64,000 bases of DNA from Nitrosovibrio sp. Nv17 (lineage in GTDB: Bacteria > Pseudomonadota > Gammaproteobacteria > Burkholderiales > Nitrosomonadaceae): contig NZ_FPIQ01000001.1 in assembly GCF_900119085.1 (NCBI RefSeq), positions 310,001 through 374,000 of the forward strand, in the 5' to 3' direction. This document shows, one piece after another, positions 37,031-51,107 of this stretch. Within the stretch, counting starts at the first letter, position 1. Every line of letters starts with the position of its first letter. The notes beneath the pieces were generated by a model. That model did not search any database and had not been told where the DNA came from. It saw nothing but the letters and a program-made list of their open reading frames with translations. Made by a program: the position numbers and the translations under genes.

Positions 37031-39625
37031 ATGAGCGGGGACGGGGGCCTGATGGAAATATCCCGTCTGTACGCATTGCGCGGTCCCAATCTCTGGGGCC
37101 GCCGTACGGCGCTGGAGGCGGTCGTGAGGTGCGATGCCGCCACGTATCGCGGCGATGTGGCGGCCGGTCTAAGGGAACGGGTGTGCCGCAGATTTCCTGG
37201 CATATCTCTGCTGGAGCCTGCGCATCGGCAGGGGATCCCCGTCATGGTGCATGCATTCGAGCGTGCCGCGCTGGGCCTGCAGATGGAGGCGGGTTGCCCG
37301 GTGGTGTTCAGCCATGCCGTGGAGACCCTGGAGGCGGGGGTGTATCAGGTCGTCGTCGAGTACGGCGAGGAAGCGGTCGGCAGGCTGGCGGTGGAGTTGT
37401 CGCAGGCGCTGTGCCGGGCCGCAGCCGACGATGCGGTCTTCGATCTGCTGGGCGCGGTTGCGCGCCTGAAGGGATTGAACGAGGAAATACGGCTGGGTCC
37501 GAGTACGCGGGCCATCGTCGACGCCGCCACGGCGCGCGGCATACCCTTCCATCGCCTCACCGACGGCAGTCTGGTGCAACTGGGCTGGGGTTGCAGGCAG
37601 CGGCGCATCCAGGCTGCCGAGACAGGCGCCACGGGAGCGGTGGCCGAGGCCATCGCGCAGGACAAGGAGTTGACGCGCACGCTGCTGCGCGCCGCCGGAT
37701 TGCCGGTGCCGGAGGGTCGGCCGGTGGAAAGCGCCCGTGACGCCTGGAAGGCGGCGTGCGAGATCGGCGGGACAGTGGTCGTCAAGCCCAGGGACAGCGG
37801 CCAGGGCAGGGGTGTGGGCGTCGATCTCGTCGGCAGGCAGGAGGTGGAGGCAGCTTACGCCATTGCCGCTGAAGTGAGCGACGATGTGCTGGTGGAGCGC
37901 TGCGTGCCGGGGCACGACCATCGCATGCTGGTCGTCGGCAACAGGCTGATCGCGGCGGCGAGGCGCGACCCGCCCGGCGTGACCGGCAATGGCATGCACA
38001 GCATCCGTGAACTGGTGGAGGGAATCAACAGCGATCCACGGCGCGGCGAGGATCATGCCAGCGCTCTGACCAGGGTGCACTTCGACGACATCGCTTTGAG
38101 GTATCTGACGGCGCAGGGACTGACTCCGGAATCCATTCTTCCTGCGGGCGCACGCGTCCTGTTACGCAGCAATGCCAATCTTTCGACCGGCGGCACGGCC
38201 ACCGACGTGACCGATCAAGTGCATCCCGAGCTTGCCGCATGTGTCGAGACCGCCGCGCAAATGGTGGGCCTGGACGTATGTGGCGTCGACGTGGTGTGCG
38301 CCAGCGTGGCGGAGCCTCCGGGCGAATCCGGCGCTACCATCATTGAAGTGAACGCCGCACCGGGATTGCGCATGCACCTGCAACCGGCGTACGGCAGGGC
38401 GCGTGCGGTGGGAGAGGCCATCGTCGCCAGCATGTTCGACGCCGGCGACAACGGGCGCATTCCGGTCGTGGCCGTGAGCGGGACCAACGGCAAGACCACC
38501 ACGACGCGGCTGATTGCCAGCATCCTGGGCCAGGATGGCCGGCGGGTCGGCATGACCAGCACGGACGGTGTCTACATCGACGGCCGTCGCATCGACACGG
38601 GCGATTGCAGCGGGCCGAAGAGTGCGAGGAAGGTACTGCTCCACCCCGATGTGGAGGCAGCGGTGCTGGAAACCGCCCGCGGCGGCCTGTTGCGGGAGGG
38701 ACTGGGCTTCGACCGCTGTCAGGTCGCGGTAATGACCAACATCGGCATGGGCGACCACCTGGGGCTGGCGCACATCCATACGGCGGAGGCGCTGTCGGCG
38801 GTAAAGCGGATCATCGTCCAGAACGTGACACCCGGTACCGGCGTGGCGGTGTTGAACGCGGACGATCCGCTGGTGGCCCGTATGGCGGAGCATTGCCCGG
38901 GTTCGATCATCTATTTCTCTCTCCGTTCCGACAATCCCGTCATTGCCACGCATCGCGCCCGCCATGGCCGCACTCTCCATCTCGAAGGCCAGGCCATGAT
39001 TGCCACGGGGCCGGGCGGCGAATACCGGCTTCCGCTGAACCGGGTGCCGGTCACGCAGGAGGGTGCCATCGCCTTCCAGATCGAGAATGCGATGGCCGCG
39101 GCAGGTGCGGGGTGGGGGCTTGGCCTGGGCTGGAAGACCATCCAGGCGGGCTTGGGCGCATTCGCCGGTGACGTGCGGACGACGCCGGGCCGTTTCAACC
39201 TGTTCACCCATCGCGGCGCCACCCTCATTGCAGACTATGGCCACAACACCGACGCCATCCGCGCCCTGGTACGCGCCATCGACGGCATGCCGGCCAAGCG
39301 GCGCTCGGTCGTCATCAGCGGTGCAGGGGACCGTCGTGACGAGGACATCCGCCAGCAGACGCGGATTCTGGGGGACGCCTTCGACGAGGTAGTGCTCTAC
39401 CAGGATCGGTGCCAGCGCGGACGGATGGACGGAGAGGTGCTCGGTCTGCTGCGACAGGGTCTTGCGAATGCGAGCCGCGCCCGGGATATCAAGGAAATCC
39501 GCGGCGAGTTCATGGCGATCGACGCCGCTTTTGCCAGCCTCAAGGCGGGCGAGCTATGCCTGATCCTGGTCGATCAGGTGGAAGAGGCGCTGGGCTACAT
39601 CGCGAAGCGGATTTTTGCGGGCTGA
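37031..39625 (+). CDS. cphA: Cyanophycin synthetase CphA
   Basis: 864 residues, full length. It polymerises Asp and Arg into cyanophycin using ATP, adding Asp to the backbone (ATP-grasp site) and Arg to the side chain (Mur-ligase-like site). Visible are the N-terminal domain ('ALRGPNLWGRRTALEAVV'), ATP-grasp motifs ('VVKPRDSGQGRGVGVDL', 'IIEVNAAPGLRMHLQPAYG') and the Mur-ligase P-loop 'VAVSGTNGKTTTTRLI' (about 478-493). The lobe 'MTNIGMGDHLGL' and the terminal glutamate-ligase-like domain with 'YGHNTDAIRALV' are also present. A second start at 37061 (MEISRLYALRG) is equally plausible. No cyanophycinase is in the window. Confidence 0.95.
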   Translation: MSGDGGLMEISRLYALRGPNLWGRRTALEAVVRCDAATYRGDVAAGLRERVCRRFPGISLLEPAHRQGIPVMVHAFERAALGLQMEAGCPVVFSHAVETLEAGVYQVVVEYGEEAVGRLAVELSQALCRAAADDAVFDLLGAVARLKGLNEEIRLGPSTRAIVDAATARGIPFHRLTDGSLVQLGWGCRQRRIQAAETGATGAVAEAIAQDKELTRTLLRAAGLPVPEGRPVESARDAWKAACEIGGTVVVKPRDSGQGRGVGVDLVGRQEVEAAYAIAAEVSDDVLVERCVPGHDHRMLVVGNRLIAAARRDPPGVTGNGMHSIRELVEGINSDPRRGEDHASALTRVHFDDIALRYLTAQGLTPESILPAGARVLLRSNANLSTGGTATDVTDQVHPELAACVETAAQMVGLDVCGVDVVCASVAEPPGESGATIIEVNAAPGLRMHLQPAYGRARAVGEAIVASMFDAGDNGRIPVVAVSGTNGKTTTTRLIASILGQDGRRVGMTSTDGVYIDGRRIDTGDCSGPKSARKVLLHPDVEAAVLETARGGLLREGLGFDRCQVAVMTNIGMGDHLGLAHIHTAEALSAVKRIIVQNVTPGTGVAVLNADDPLVARMAEHCPGSIIYFSLRSDNPVIATHRARHGRTLHLEGQAMIATGPGGEYRLPLNRVPVTQEGAIAFQIENAMAAAGAGWGLGLGWKTIQAGLGAFAGDVRTTPGRFNLFTHRGATLIADYGHNTDAIRALVRAIDGMPAKRRSVVISGAGDRRDEDIRQQTRILGDAFDEVVLYQDRCQRGRMDGEVLGLLRQGLANASRARDIKEIRGEFMAIDAAFASLKAGELCLILVDQVEEALGYIAKRIFAG

Positions 39626-39686
39626 TCCACCCGCATGGTGACGCACCAGATCCCGCCCCGGGGGACCCGGCTATACCGCCCCGCGG

Positions 39687-41954
<2,268 letters not shown>

Positions 41955-41955
41955 T

Positions 41956-42264
41956 TCACGTCTCCTCCATCACGCACCTGAGAGGGTGCTGATGCTGTCT
42001 TGCAAATGCTACCACCTGTTCGACCTTGGTGACAGCGATATCGTTGGGGTAGACCCCACAGATACCTGCGCCGTCCAGATGCACCTTAAGCATGATCTGG
42101 GTCGCCTGCTCCCGGTTCATGGAAAAGAAGGTCTGGAGCACGACCACCACGAAGTCCATGGGAGTGAAATCATCGTTGAGCAGTATCACCTTGAACATCG
42201 GCGGCGGCTTGAGTTTACTCCTTTTGGCCTCCAGCACAACATCCTCATGATCCCTTGTCGCCAT
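41956..42264 (-). CDS. clpS: ClpS adaptor of the N-end rule
   Basis: 102 residues. It delivers proteins with destabilising N-terminal residues to ClpAP. Conserved '[20 protein letters not shown]' (the substrate-pocket Asn-Asp-Asp and Met) and '[20 protein letters not shown]' are present, together with a disordered charged N-terminus. TGA of clpS and ATG of clpA are separated by one base, consistent with translational coupling. Confidence 0.96.
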   Translation of the reverse strand: MATRDHEDVVLEAKRSKLKPPPMFKVILLNDDFTPMDFVVVVLQTFFSMNREQATQIMLKVHLDGAGICGVYPNDIAVTKVEQVVAFARQHQHPLRCVMEET

Positions 42265-42409
42265 GTCATGGTTCCCGTTCTACCGCCCCCGGCCAGCATG
42301 CCCGGCGGGACGCGCTTTCCATCGATATATTTGATGATTGCACCGAAATATTCAAGTACCCCCAAATAATTATTCTACCGCGCTTCATCTAAAATAAGTG
42401 CATAACTAC

Positions 42410-42438
42410 TTGACTTGAACTTCGGATTTGCGTAAAAC
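42410..42438 (+). promoter_or_regulatory. Putative sigma-70 promoter of the cold-shock gene
   Basis: TTGACT (42410-42415), 17-base spacer, TAAAAC (42433-42438). It would give a leader of about 105 bases before the cold-shock ATG, in line with the long structured leaders of cspA-type genes. The divergent spacer (42265-42551) also serves clpS. Confidence 0.45.
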
Positions 42439-42551
42439 GGCTCTTGGCGTTTGGCTTCAAGTTCTCTGCAGTACCGGTTATGCCGTTTTGCGGTCTTGAA
42501 ACTCAAACAGTATGCGGGTTTCCGGCCCGATTTTTTTAATAGGAAGCAATA

Positions 42552-42755
42552 ATGGCAACAGGTACAGTAAAATGGTTCAATGATTCCAAAGGTTTTGGTT
42601 TCATTACCCCGGATGATGGCAGCGAGGATTTGTTCGCTCACTTTTCCGCCATCAACATGTCCGGGTTCAAGACACTCAAGGAAGGCCAGAAGGTGAGCTT
42701 CGAGGTCACCCAGGGCCCGAAGGGCAAGCAGGCTTCGAATATCCAATCCGCCTAG
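42552..42755 (+). CDS. Cold-shock domain protein (CspA family)
   Basis: 67-residue single OB-fold RNA chaperone. RNP1 '[10 protein letters not shown]' and the RNP2-like '[11 protein letters not shown]' are visible, then '[20 protein letters not shown]', full length. An AGGAAG ribosome binding site precedes the ATG. A strong intrinsic terminator follows about 60 bases downstream. Confidence 0.96.
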   Translation: MATGTVKWFNDSKGFGFITPDDGSEDLFAHFSAINMSGFKTLKEGQKVSFEVTQGPKGKQASNIQSA

Positions 42756-42814
42756 GTCCAGCGTTCGTTCCCGTCGCCTCGAGCGGCGCCAGTTCGTCAC
42801 TACAGGATTATACG

Positions 42815-42852
42815 AAAACCCTTGTGGCTTTTGCCTACAAGGGTTTTTTTTT
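42815..42852 (+). terminator. Intrinsic terminator after the cold-shock gene
   Basis: Perfect 11-bp stem AAAACCCTTGT / ACAAGGGTTTT with an 11-base loop, followed by a run of T (to 42852). The A-rich 5 prime side makes it potentially bidirectional, so it could also end icd transcripts arriving from the right. Confidence 0.9.
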
Positions 42853-42909
42853 GGGGGGTTCCTCGCGGAAAAAGGGCGGAGCGGATCAGCGGGGCGGGAT
42901 GGCGGAGCC

Positions 42910-44160
42910 TCATGCCATCCCGGCAACCAGCGCTTCTCCGAATGCGGAGCACGAGACCTTGCGCGCATCCGGCATCAGGCGCGCAAAGTCGTAGGTGACC
43001 ACGCGATCGCCTATGGCTCCCTCCATTGCCCTGATGATCAGGTCGGCGGCCTCGTTCCAGCCTATGTGCCGCAGCATCATCTCCGCCGACAGGATGAGCG
43101 ATCCCGGGTTGACCTGATCCTTCCCCGCGTATTTCGGGGCGGTGCCGTGGGTCGCCTCGAACATGGCGACCCCGTCGCCGAGGTTGGCCCCCGGGGCGAT
43201 GCCGATGCCACCCACCTGCGCCGCCAGGGCGTCTGAAATGTAGTCCCCGTTCAGGTTCAGGGTGGCGATGACGTCGTATTCTTCCGGGCGCAGCAGTATC
43301 TGCTGCAGGAAGGCGTCGGCGATCACGTCCTTGACGACGATGCCACCCGCATTTTCCGGTAACCGCATCCACGGCCCCCCGTCCAGCGGTTGGGCCCCGA
43401 ATTCCCTGGCCGCCAGGGCATAGCCCCAGTTCTTGAACGCGCCTTCGGTGAACTTCATGATATTGCCCTTGTGCACCAGCGTGACCGAGCGCCGGTGATT
43501 GTCGACGGCATACTGGATCGCCCTGCGCACCAGGCGTTCGGTGCCTTCGCTCGAGACCGGCTTGATGCCGATCCCCGACGTCTGTGGAAAGCGTATCTTC
43601 CTGACGCCCATCTCGCCCACCAGAAAATCCACGACCCGCCTTGCCTCCGGGGTCCCCGCTTCCCACTCGACGCCGGCGTAGATGTCCTCCGAGTTTTCGC
43701 GGAAAATCACCATGTCGGTCTTCTCGGGGTGCTTGACCGGGCTCGGCACGCCCTGGAAGTAGCGCACAGGGCGCAGGCACACGTAGAGATCGAGTTGCTG
43801 ACGCAGGGCGACATTGATGGAGCGGATGCCGCCGCCGACCGGCGTGGTCAGCGGCCCCTTGATGGAAACGACATACTCCTGCGCTGCCTGCAGCGTTTCA
43901 TCGGGCAGCCAGACGTTGCTGCCGTAGACGCGGTTCGCCTTCTCGCCGGCGTAGATTTCCATCCACGAGATCCTGCGCCGGCCGCCGTAGGCGCGTTCGA
44001 CCGCCGTGTCCACCACCCGTTTCATGACGGGGGTGATGTCCACACCGATGCCGTCACCTTCTATGAACGGAATCACGGGATGCTCCGGCACGCTCAGGGA
44101 AAAATCGGCATTGACCCGGATTTTCTCGCCTTCGGCAGGCGCCTCGATGTGCTGGTGCAT
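42910..44160 (-). CDS. icd: NADP-dependent isocitrate dehydrogenase
   Basis: 416 residues. TCA-cycle enzyme oxidatively decarboxylating isocitrate to 2-oxoglutarate. '[16 protein letters not shown]', the regulatory Ser loop '[20 protein letters not shown]', '[20 protein letters not shown]' and '[20 protein letters not shown]' with '[19 protein letters not shown]' are all in place for the homodimeric Icd of the E. coli type. Start ATG 44160 has a GGGAGA ribosome binding site; the upstream 48-residue extension is unlikely. The last codons adjoin the terminator region of the cold-shock gene. Confidence 0.96.
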   Translation of the reverse strand: MHQHIEAPAEGEKIRVNADFSLSVPEHPVIPFIEGDGIGVDITPVMKRVVDTAVERAYGGRRRISWMEIYAGEKANRVYGSNVWLPDETLQAAQEYVVSIKGPLTTPVGGGIRSINVALRQQLDLYVCLRPVRYFQGVPSPVKHPEKTDMVIFRENSEDIYAGVEWEAGTPEARRVVDFLVGEMGVRKIRFPQTSGIGIKPVSSEGTERLVRRAIQYAVDNHRRSVTLVHKGNIMKFTEGAFKNWGYALAAREFGAQPLDGGPWMRLPENAGGIVVKDVIADAFLQQILLRPEEYDVIATLNLNGDYISDALAAQVGGIGIAPGANLGDGVAMFEATHGTAPKYAGKDQVNPGSLILSAEMMLRHIGWNEAADLIIRAMEGAIGDRVVTYDFARLMPDARKVSCSAFGEALVAGMA

Positions 44161-44318
44161 GATGTCTCCCTGGTAAGAAGTGGCGGCAACGGTGGTAAAA
44201 TTGTACGGGTTGTGCTGTCCCGGACTCCCCGGGCCAGCCATTTTACCTGCGTTCGGGAGCGAAGCGGCAACATGTGTCATCCTCCAGTCCGGCCGGCCCG
44301 GCACCGCCGTCCAGGATC

Positions 44319-44765
44319 ATGATCTGGAAGCCCAATGCCACGGTGGCGGCCGTGGTCGAGCGAGACGGAAAATTCCTTCTGGTGGAGGAGCAGACGCGCG
44401 AGGGCATCCTGCTCAATCAGCCGGCAGGACATCTCGAGCCGGATGAAACCATCCTTCAAGGCGCCGTGCGGGAGACGCTGGAGGAAACCGGCTATGCCTT
44501 CGTTCCGCAGTGGCTGCTGGGCATCTACCGCTGGCGTTCCCCGGCCGACGGTGTCGTCTACCTGCGCTTTGCCTTCTCCGGCCGGGTTACGGATCATGAT
44601 CCGCACCGGCAGCTGGATACGGGAATCGTGCGTGCGGCCTGGTTCGGCATGGACGAGATCCGTGAGATGTCCGATCGCCATCGCAGCCCGCTGGTATTGC
44701 GATGTATCGAGGACCATCTGTCGGGCACGCACTTTCCTCTGGACGTCATTGTGCACTGCGATTGA
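44319..44765 (+). CDS. nudJ: NUDIX hydrolase, NudJ type
   Basis: 148 residues with a complete NUDIX box: 'GHLEPDETILQGAVRETLEE' followed by T-G (G-x5-E-x7-R-E-x2-E-E). 'MIWKPNATVAAVVERDGKFL' marks the likely start (ATG 44319). Its position immediately before mnmA is as in E. coli (nudJ-mnmA), where NudJ hydrolyses nucleoside di/triphosphates and thiamine pyrimidine pyrophosphates. Substrate here is inferred. Confidence 0.88.
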   Translation: MIWKPNATVAAVVERDGKFLLVEEQTREGILLNQPAGHLEPDETILQGAVRETLEETGYAFVPQWLLGIYRWRSPADGVVYLRFAFSGRVTDHDPHRQLDTGIVRAAWFGMDEIREMSDRHRSPLVLRCIEDHLSGTHFPLDVIVHCD

Positions 44766-44796
44766 TCGTGAGTGTCGGCAGAAGCGATGAGGAGCG

Positions 44797-45879
44797 ATGA
44801 ATAGGCGCTGCGTGGTGATCGGCCTGTCTGGCGGAGTGGATTCATCGGTCGCCGCCCTGCTGCTGAAGCAGCAGGGCTATGACGTCGTCGGGCTGTTCAT
44901 GAAGAACTGGGAGGACGACGATACCGACGACTACTGCTCGTCCCGCCAGGACCTGCTGGACGCAGCGTCAGCGGCGGATGTCATCGGCATTCCCCTGGAA
45001 GCGGTGAATTTTTCGGTGGAATACAAGGAACGGGTGTTCAGCCAGTTCCTGGCCGAGTACAAGGCCGGCCGGACGCCCAACCCGGATGTCCTGTGCAACG
45101 CCGAGATCAAGTTTCGGGCCTTTCTCGATCACGCGATCGGCCTGGGCGCGGATCGCATCGCCACCGGCCACTACGCCCAGGTTCGTGAAGCCGGCGATGG
45201 ATTCCAGCTGCTGAAGGGCGAGGATGGAACCAAGGACCAGAGCTACTTCCTTTATCGCCTGGATCAGGCGCAGCTGTCCCGGGCGCTGTTCCCGATCGGG
45301 CATCTCTACAAGCGCGACGTGCGCAGGATCGCGCGCGACCATGGGCTGCCGAATGCTTCGAAGAAGGACAGCACCGGCATCTGCTTCATCGGGGAGCGGC
45401 CGTTCCGGGAATTCCTCAACCGTTACGTGCCGCACGAGCCGGGGGAAATGCGCACGCCGGAGGGCATCCTGATGGGGGAACACATCGGCCTGATGTACTA
45501 TACCATCGGCCAGCGCCAGGGGTTGGGCATCGGCGGCACGAGGGGGCACAGCGGCGAGCCATGGTTCGTGGCCGGCAAGGACGTGGCCCGCAACGTGTTG
45601 ATCGTGGTTCAGGGCCGCGAGCATCCCGGGCTGTTCCACCAGGCGCTCGACGCCGTCGATCTCGCCTGGATCGGCGGCCGCGCGCCGCGCTGCAACTGGG
45701 TATACGCGGCCAAGACCCGCTATCGCCAGACGGACGCGCCTTGCGCCATTGCCTCCCTGGACGGGACGCGCTGCCGGATCGAGTTCGCCCAGCCGCAGTG
45801 GGCGGTCACGCCGGGCCAGTCGGTCGTCGTCTATGAAAGCAAGGTGTGCCTGGGGGGCGGCGTGATCGCCCAGACATGA
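44797..45879 (+). CDS. mnmA: tRNA-specific 2-thiouridylase MnmA
   Basis: 360 residues. It thiolates U34 of tRNAs for Lys, Glu and Gln, using persulfide sulfur and ATP. PP-loop '[15 protein letters not shown]', nucleophile Cys in '[11 protein letters not shown]' and persulfide Cys in '[16 protein letters not shown]', plus 'HYAQV' and '[17 protein letters not shown]', are all present. Full length. It is 31 bases after nudJ and probably co-transcribed. Confidence 0.97.
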   Translation: MNRRCVVIGLSGGVDSSVAALLLKQQGYDVVGLFMKNWEDDDTDDYCSSRQDLLDAASAADVIGIPLEAVNFSVEYKERVFSQFLAEYKAGRTPNPDVLCNAEIKFRAFLDHAIGLGADRIATGHYAQVREAGDGFQLLKGEDGTKDQSYFLYRLDQAQLSRALFPIGHLYKRDVRRIARDHGLPNASKKDSTGICFIGERPFREFLNRYVPHEPGEMRTPEGILMGEHIGLMYYTIGQRQGLGIGGTRGHSGEPWFVAGKDVARNVLIVVQGREHPGLFHQALDAVDLAWIGGRAPRCNWVYAAKTRYRQTDAPCAIASLDGTRCRIEFAQPQWAVTPGQSVVVYESKVCLGGGVIAQT

Positions 45880-45913
45880 GGAGCGTGGGATTTGCCTGCG
45901 CCCGCCGGTTCGG

Positions 45914-46519
45914 CTATTTCGGTGCCGTTTCCATGAATGGCGCCCGTTTTTCCAGCTTGTCCGAGAGTTCCGCGAGATTGGGGGAGGTGGTGCGCCACTC
46001 GATTTCGGGAAAACGGAACGCCAGATAGCCGAGCGTGCAGCCGAGCGCGACATCGGCCAGCGTATAGGCGTTGCCGTCGCACCACTTCCTGTCGCCCAGT
46101 TCGCGAGCAGCGCCCGCGAGACCTTGCGTGACCTTCGTCAACTGGCGCGAGATCCAGTCCGGGCTCTGCTCGGCCGCAACCCGCCTGCGCTCGAGAAACA
46201 CGGCGGCGGCGGCGTCGCAGATACCGTCCGCCAGGGCTTCCCAGCGCTTCACGGTGATGCGATGCCGGTTGGGTTCCGGAATCAGCCGGGAGACAGGGTT
46301 GACGCTGTCGAGGTATTCGACGATCACGCGCGAGTCGAACAGGCTGGAGCCATCGTCCAGGATCAGCACCGGTATCTTCCCCAGCGGATTGTGATGGCTT
46401 ACGTGATTTTCCGCATCCCACGGGCTGTCGACCTCGAAATCATAGCCGATGCGCTTCTCCGCCAGAACGATGCGTACCTTGCGCACGTAGGGGCTGGTGA
46501 GTGATCCGATGAGCTTCAT
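45914..46519 (-). CDS. Glutathione S-transferase family protein
   Basis: 201 residues. Thioredoxin-like N-domain 'MKLIGSLTSPYVRKVRIVLA' (Ser near the N-terminus as the glutathione-activating residue), 'NPLGKIPVLILDDGSSLFDS' (cis-Pro loop and E/D-S glutathione-binding motif), then an all-helical C-domain. The start is at 46519; longer upstream frames add unrelated sequence. Lies convergent to mnmA and divergent from purB, a frequent betaproteobacterial arrangement. Substrate unknown. Confidence 0.92.
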   Translation of the reverse strand: MKLIGSLTSPYVRKVRIVLAEKRIGYDFEVDSPWDAENHVSHHNPLGKIPVLILDDGSSLFDSRVIVEYLDSVNPVSRLIPEPNRHRITVKRWEALADGICDAAAAVFLERRRVAAEQSPDWISRQLTKVTQGLAGAARELGDRKWCDGNAYTLADVALGCTLGYLAFRFPEIEWRTTSPNLAELSDKLEKRAPFMETAPK

Positions 46520-48197
<1,678 letters not shown>

Positions 48198-48276
48198 CGA
48201 TTCTCTTCCCCTCGCATCGCTTCCGGAGACGCGGCGGCCCTGCATGTCTCATGCTTGGCGCAGTTCTCGTCCGGCT

Positions 48277-48304
48277 CTTGAAATCCCTGAAAGCATCCCG
48301 ATAT
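48277..48304 (+). promoter_or_regulatory. Sigma-32 heat-shock promoter of grpE
   Basis: CTTGAAA (48277-48283), 13-base spacer, CCCGATAT (48297-48304): an exact match to the RpoH consensus, 28 bases before the grpE ATG. Confidence 0.88.
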
Positions 48305-48332
48305 AAGCCGAATCGAAATCAGGAGAAATCCC

Positions 48333-48923
48333 ATGGCACACAGCACGCAGCAGCCCTCGTCCGACCCGACCACGACAGACCAGCCCGGAGCGACCGATAC
48401 CCGCGATGCAGATATCACCGCTACTACGGCGGCGGCGGAGGGTGCGGCAGCCGAGTCGACCCCAAGCCTGCAGCAGATGCTGCGGCAAGCGGAACTGGAG
48501 GCGCGGGAACACCATGACGCATGGCTGCGTGCCAAGGCAGATGCGGAAAACATCCGCAAGCGTGCCCAGATAGATATCGCCAATGCCCACAAGTATGCCA
48601 TCGAGAATTTCTCGGCCGAGCTGCTGGGGGTGGTGGACAGCCTGGATGCGGCGCTTGCCGTGGAAAATGCGACGGTCGAGAATTTCAAGAGCGGCATGGA
48701 GCTGACGCTCAAGCAACTCGTCACCGTCTTCGACAAGTTCAACATCCGGCTGATCGATCCGCTGCACGAGAAGTTCGATCCGCATCTGCACCAGGCCATA
48801 TGCACCGTGGATTCCGAGCTTGCTCCCAACACGGTGGTGCAGGTGATGCAGAAGGGCTGCCTGCTGAATGATCGGGTCATCCGGCCGGCCCTGGTGTCGG
48901 TCTCCAAGGCGCGCGACGCCTGA
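48333..48923 (+). CDS. grpE: GrpE nucleotide-exchange factor
   Basis: 196 residues. A Ser/Thr/Asp-rich disordered N-terminus is followed by a long coiled coil ('[20 protein letters not shown]', '[20 protein letters not shown]') and a beta-wing domain ('[14 protein letters not shown]'). It exchanges ADP for ATP on DnaK. An AGGAG ribosome binding site precedes the ATG. First gene of grpE-dnaK-dnaJ. Confidence 0.96.
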   Translation: MAHSTQQPSSDPTTTDQPGATDTRDADITATTAAAEGAAAESTPSLQQMLRQAELEAREHHDAWLRAKADAENIRKRAQIDIANAHKYAIENFSAELLGVVDSLDAALAVENATVENFKSGMELTLKQLVTVFDKFNIRLIDPLHEKFDPHLHQAICTVDSELAPNTVVQVMQKGCLLNDRVIRPALVSVSKARDA

Positions 48924-48951
48924 CTTGAAATTCCTGCGGAAACCCCCATTT
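48924..48951 (+). promoter_or_regulatory. Second sigma-32 promoter, directly before dnaK
   Basis: CTTGAAA (48924-48930, immediately after the grpE stop), 13-base spacer, CCCCATTT (48944-48951), 41 bases before the dnaK ATG. It matches the RpoH consensus very closely, so dnaK has its own heat-shock promoter besides read-through from grpE. Confidence 0.85.
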
Positions 48952-48992
48952 CACGAATCATTCGGTCTTAAATCACTAGAAGGATCAAATTC

Positions 48993-50927
48993 ATGGCAAA
49001 AATCATCGGCATCGACCTGGGTACCACCAATTCATGCGTGGCGGTCATGGAGAGCGGCAAGCCCAAGGTGATAGAGAATTCCGAGGGTGCGCGCACCACC
49101 CCTTCCATCGTTGCCTACACGGAGGACGGTGAAATCCTGGTGGGTGCTTCCGCCAAGCGGCAGGCCGTCACCAACCCCAAGAACACCCTGTTCGCGGTCA
49201 AGCGCCTGATCGGTCGCCGCTTCGACGAGGACATGGTGCAGCGCGACATCAAGATGGTCCCCTACAGCATCATCAAGGCCGACAACAACGACGCCTGGGT
49301 CGAGGTACGCGGCAAGAAGGTGGCGCCGCCGGAGATCTCGGCGCAGGTGCTGAAGAAGATGAAGAAGACCGCCGAGGACTACCTGGGCGAGGCGGTGAAC
49401 GAGGCGGTCATCACGGTGCCCGCCTACTTCAACGACTCGCAGCGCCAGGCAACCAAGGATGCCGGGCGCATCGCCGGCCTGGAGGTCAAGCGCATCATCA
49501 ACGAGCCCACCGCCGCGGCCCTGGCGTTCGGCATGGACAAGAAGGAAGGCGACCGCAAGGTGGCGGTGTACGATCTGGGCGGCGGGACGTTCGACATCTC
49601 CATCATCGAGATCGCGGAGGTGGAGGGCGAGCACCAGTTCGAAGTGCTGGCCACCAACGGCGACACCTTCCTCGGCGGCGAGGATTTCGACTCGCGCATC
49701 ATCGGATACCTCGTGGACGAATTCAAGAAGGAGAGCGGCATCGACCTGCAGAAGGACATGCTCGCGCTGCAGCGGCTGAAGGATTCGGCGGAGAAGGCCA
49801 AGATCGAGCTGTCTTCCAGCCAGCAGACCGAGGTCAACCTGCCCTACATCACGGCGGACGCCTCCGGGCCCAAGCATCTGGCAGTCAAGATCACCCGCGC
49901 CAAGCTGGAAAGCCTGGTGGAGGAGCTGATCGAGCGCACCGTGGAGCCCTGTCGCATCGCGGTCAAGGATGCGGGCGTGAAGCTGTCCGACATCGACGAC
50001 ATCATCCTGGTTGGCGGGCAGACCCGCATGCCCAAGGTGCAGGACAAGGTACGGGAAATCTTCGGCAAGGAGCCGCGCAAGGACGTGAACCCGGACGAGG
50101 CGGTGGCCGTGGGCGCGGCGATCCAGGGCGGCGTGCTGCAGGGCGAGGTGAAGGACGTGCTGCTGCTGGACGTGACGCCGCTGTCCCTCGGGATCGAGAC
50201 GCTGGGCGGCGTGATGACCAAGCTGATCCAGAAGAACACCACCATTCCCACCAAGGCCCAGCAGGTATTCTCCACGGCGGAGGACAACCAGACCGCGGTG
50301 ACCATCCACGTGCTGCAGGGCGAGCGCGAGCTGGTGTCCGGAAACAAGAGCCTGGGACAGTTCAACCTCAGCGACATTCCTCCCGCACCGCGCGGCATGC
50401 CACAGATCGAGGTGACCTTCGACATCGATTCGAATGGCATCCTGCACGTGTCGGCCAAGGACAAGGCGACGGGGAAGGAGAACAAGATCAAGATCCAGGC
50501 GAGCTCCGGCCTGTCGGACGAGGAAGTGCAGCGCATGGTCAAGGATGCGGAGGCCCACGCTGCTGACGACCACCGCGTGCTGGAACTCGTGACGGCGCGC
50601 AACCAGTGCGACGCAATGATCCATTCGGTGAGGAAGACGCTGAAGGAGCACGAAGGCAAGCTCGATGGTGATGAGAAAGCCCGGATCGAAACTGCCCTCA
50701 AGGAGGCGGAAGAGGCATTGAAGTCCGACGACAAGGGTACCATCGAGGCCAGGACCCAGGCCCTGGCGGAGGCGTCGCAAAAACTCGCGGAAAAGGTGTA
50801 CGCGCAGGAACAGGGCGGGCAGCAGGCTTCGGCCGGCGAGCCATCCGGTGCCCGCCCCGGTGGCGAGAAGCCCGTGGAAGGCGAGGTGGTCGACGCGGAA
50901 TTCGAGGAAGTGAAAGACAAGAAATAA
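48993..50927 (+). CDS. dnaK: DnaK (Hsp70) chaperone
   Basis: 644 residues. Nucleotide-binding domain with '[16 protein letters not shown]', '[15 protein letters not shown]' and '[15 protein letters not shown]', linker region '[16 protein letters not shown]', substrate domain, and a helical lid ending in the conserved acidic tail ([14 protein letters not shown]). Works with GrpE upstream and DnaJ downstream. The AAGGAT ribosome binding site decides the start. Confidence 0.98.
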   Translation: MAKIIGIDLGTTNSCVAVMESGKPKVIENSEGARTTPSIVAYTEDGEILVGASAKRQAVTNPKNTLFAVKRLIGRRFDEDMVQRDIKMVPYSIIKADNNDAWVEVRGKKVAPPEISAQVLKKMKKTAEDYLGEAVNEAVITVPAYFNDSQRQATKDAGRIAGLEVKRIINEPTAAALAFGMDKKEGDRKVAVYDLGGGTFDISIIEIAEVEGEHQFEVLATNGDTFLGGEDFDSRIIGYLVDEFKKESGIDLQKDMLALQRLKDSAEKAKIELSSSQQTEVNLPYITADASGPKHLAVKITRAKLESLVEELIERTVEPCRIAVKDAGVKLSDIDDIILVGGQTRMPKVQDKVREIFGKEPRKDVNPDEAVAVGAAIQGGVLQGEVKDVLLLDVTPLSLGIETLGGVMTKLIQKNTTIPTKAQQVFSTAEDNQTAVTIHVLQGERELVSGNKSLGQFNLSDIPPAPRGMPQIEVTFDIDSNGILHVSAKDKATGKENKIKIQASSGLSDEEVQRMVKDAEAHAADDHRVLELVTARNQCDAMIHSVRKTLKEHEGKLDGDEKARIETALKEAEEALKSDDKGTIEARTQALAEASQKLAEKVYAQEQGGQQASAGEPSGARPGGEKPVEGEVVDAEFEEVKDKK

Positions 50928-50944
50928 GAAAAGGAGCCGGTCCG

Positions 50945-50994
50945 CCGGGTGCAGCGGTTCGCGGGAGCCATCGCCCGCCTGTCGTCGCACCCGG
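50945..50994 (+). other. Stem-loop in the dnaK-dnaJ spacer
   Basis: Outer stem CCGGGTGC/GCACCCGG with an inner GCGGG...CCCGC stem, 18 bases after the dnaK stop. It lacks a T-run, so attenuation or mRNA processing between dnaK and dnaJ is more likely than full termination. Confidence 0.5.
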
Positions 50995-51107
50995 TCGTCA
51001 GGCACTCTTCCGCATGACCGGACACGCATTCCCCCCGCTGGATCGGCTTGAGGAGTGCGCGGGATCGCACCTCCCCGTACCATCATTATCAGGCAGGTTT
51101 TCCTTTC

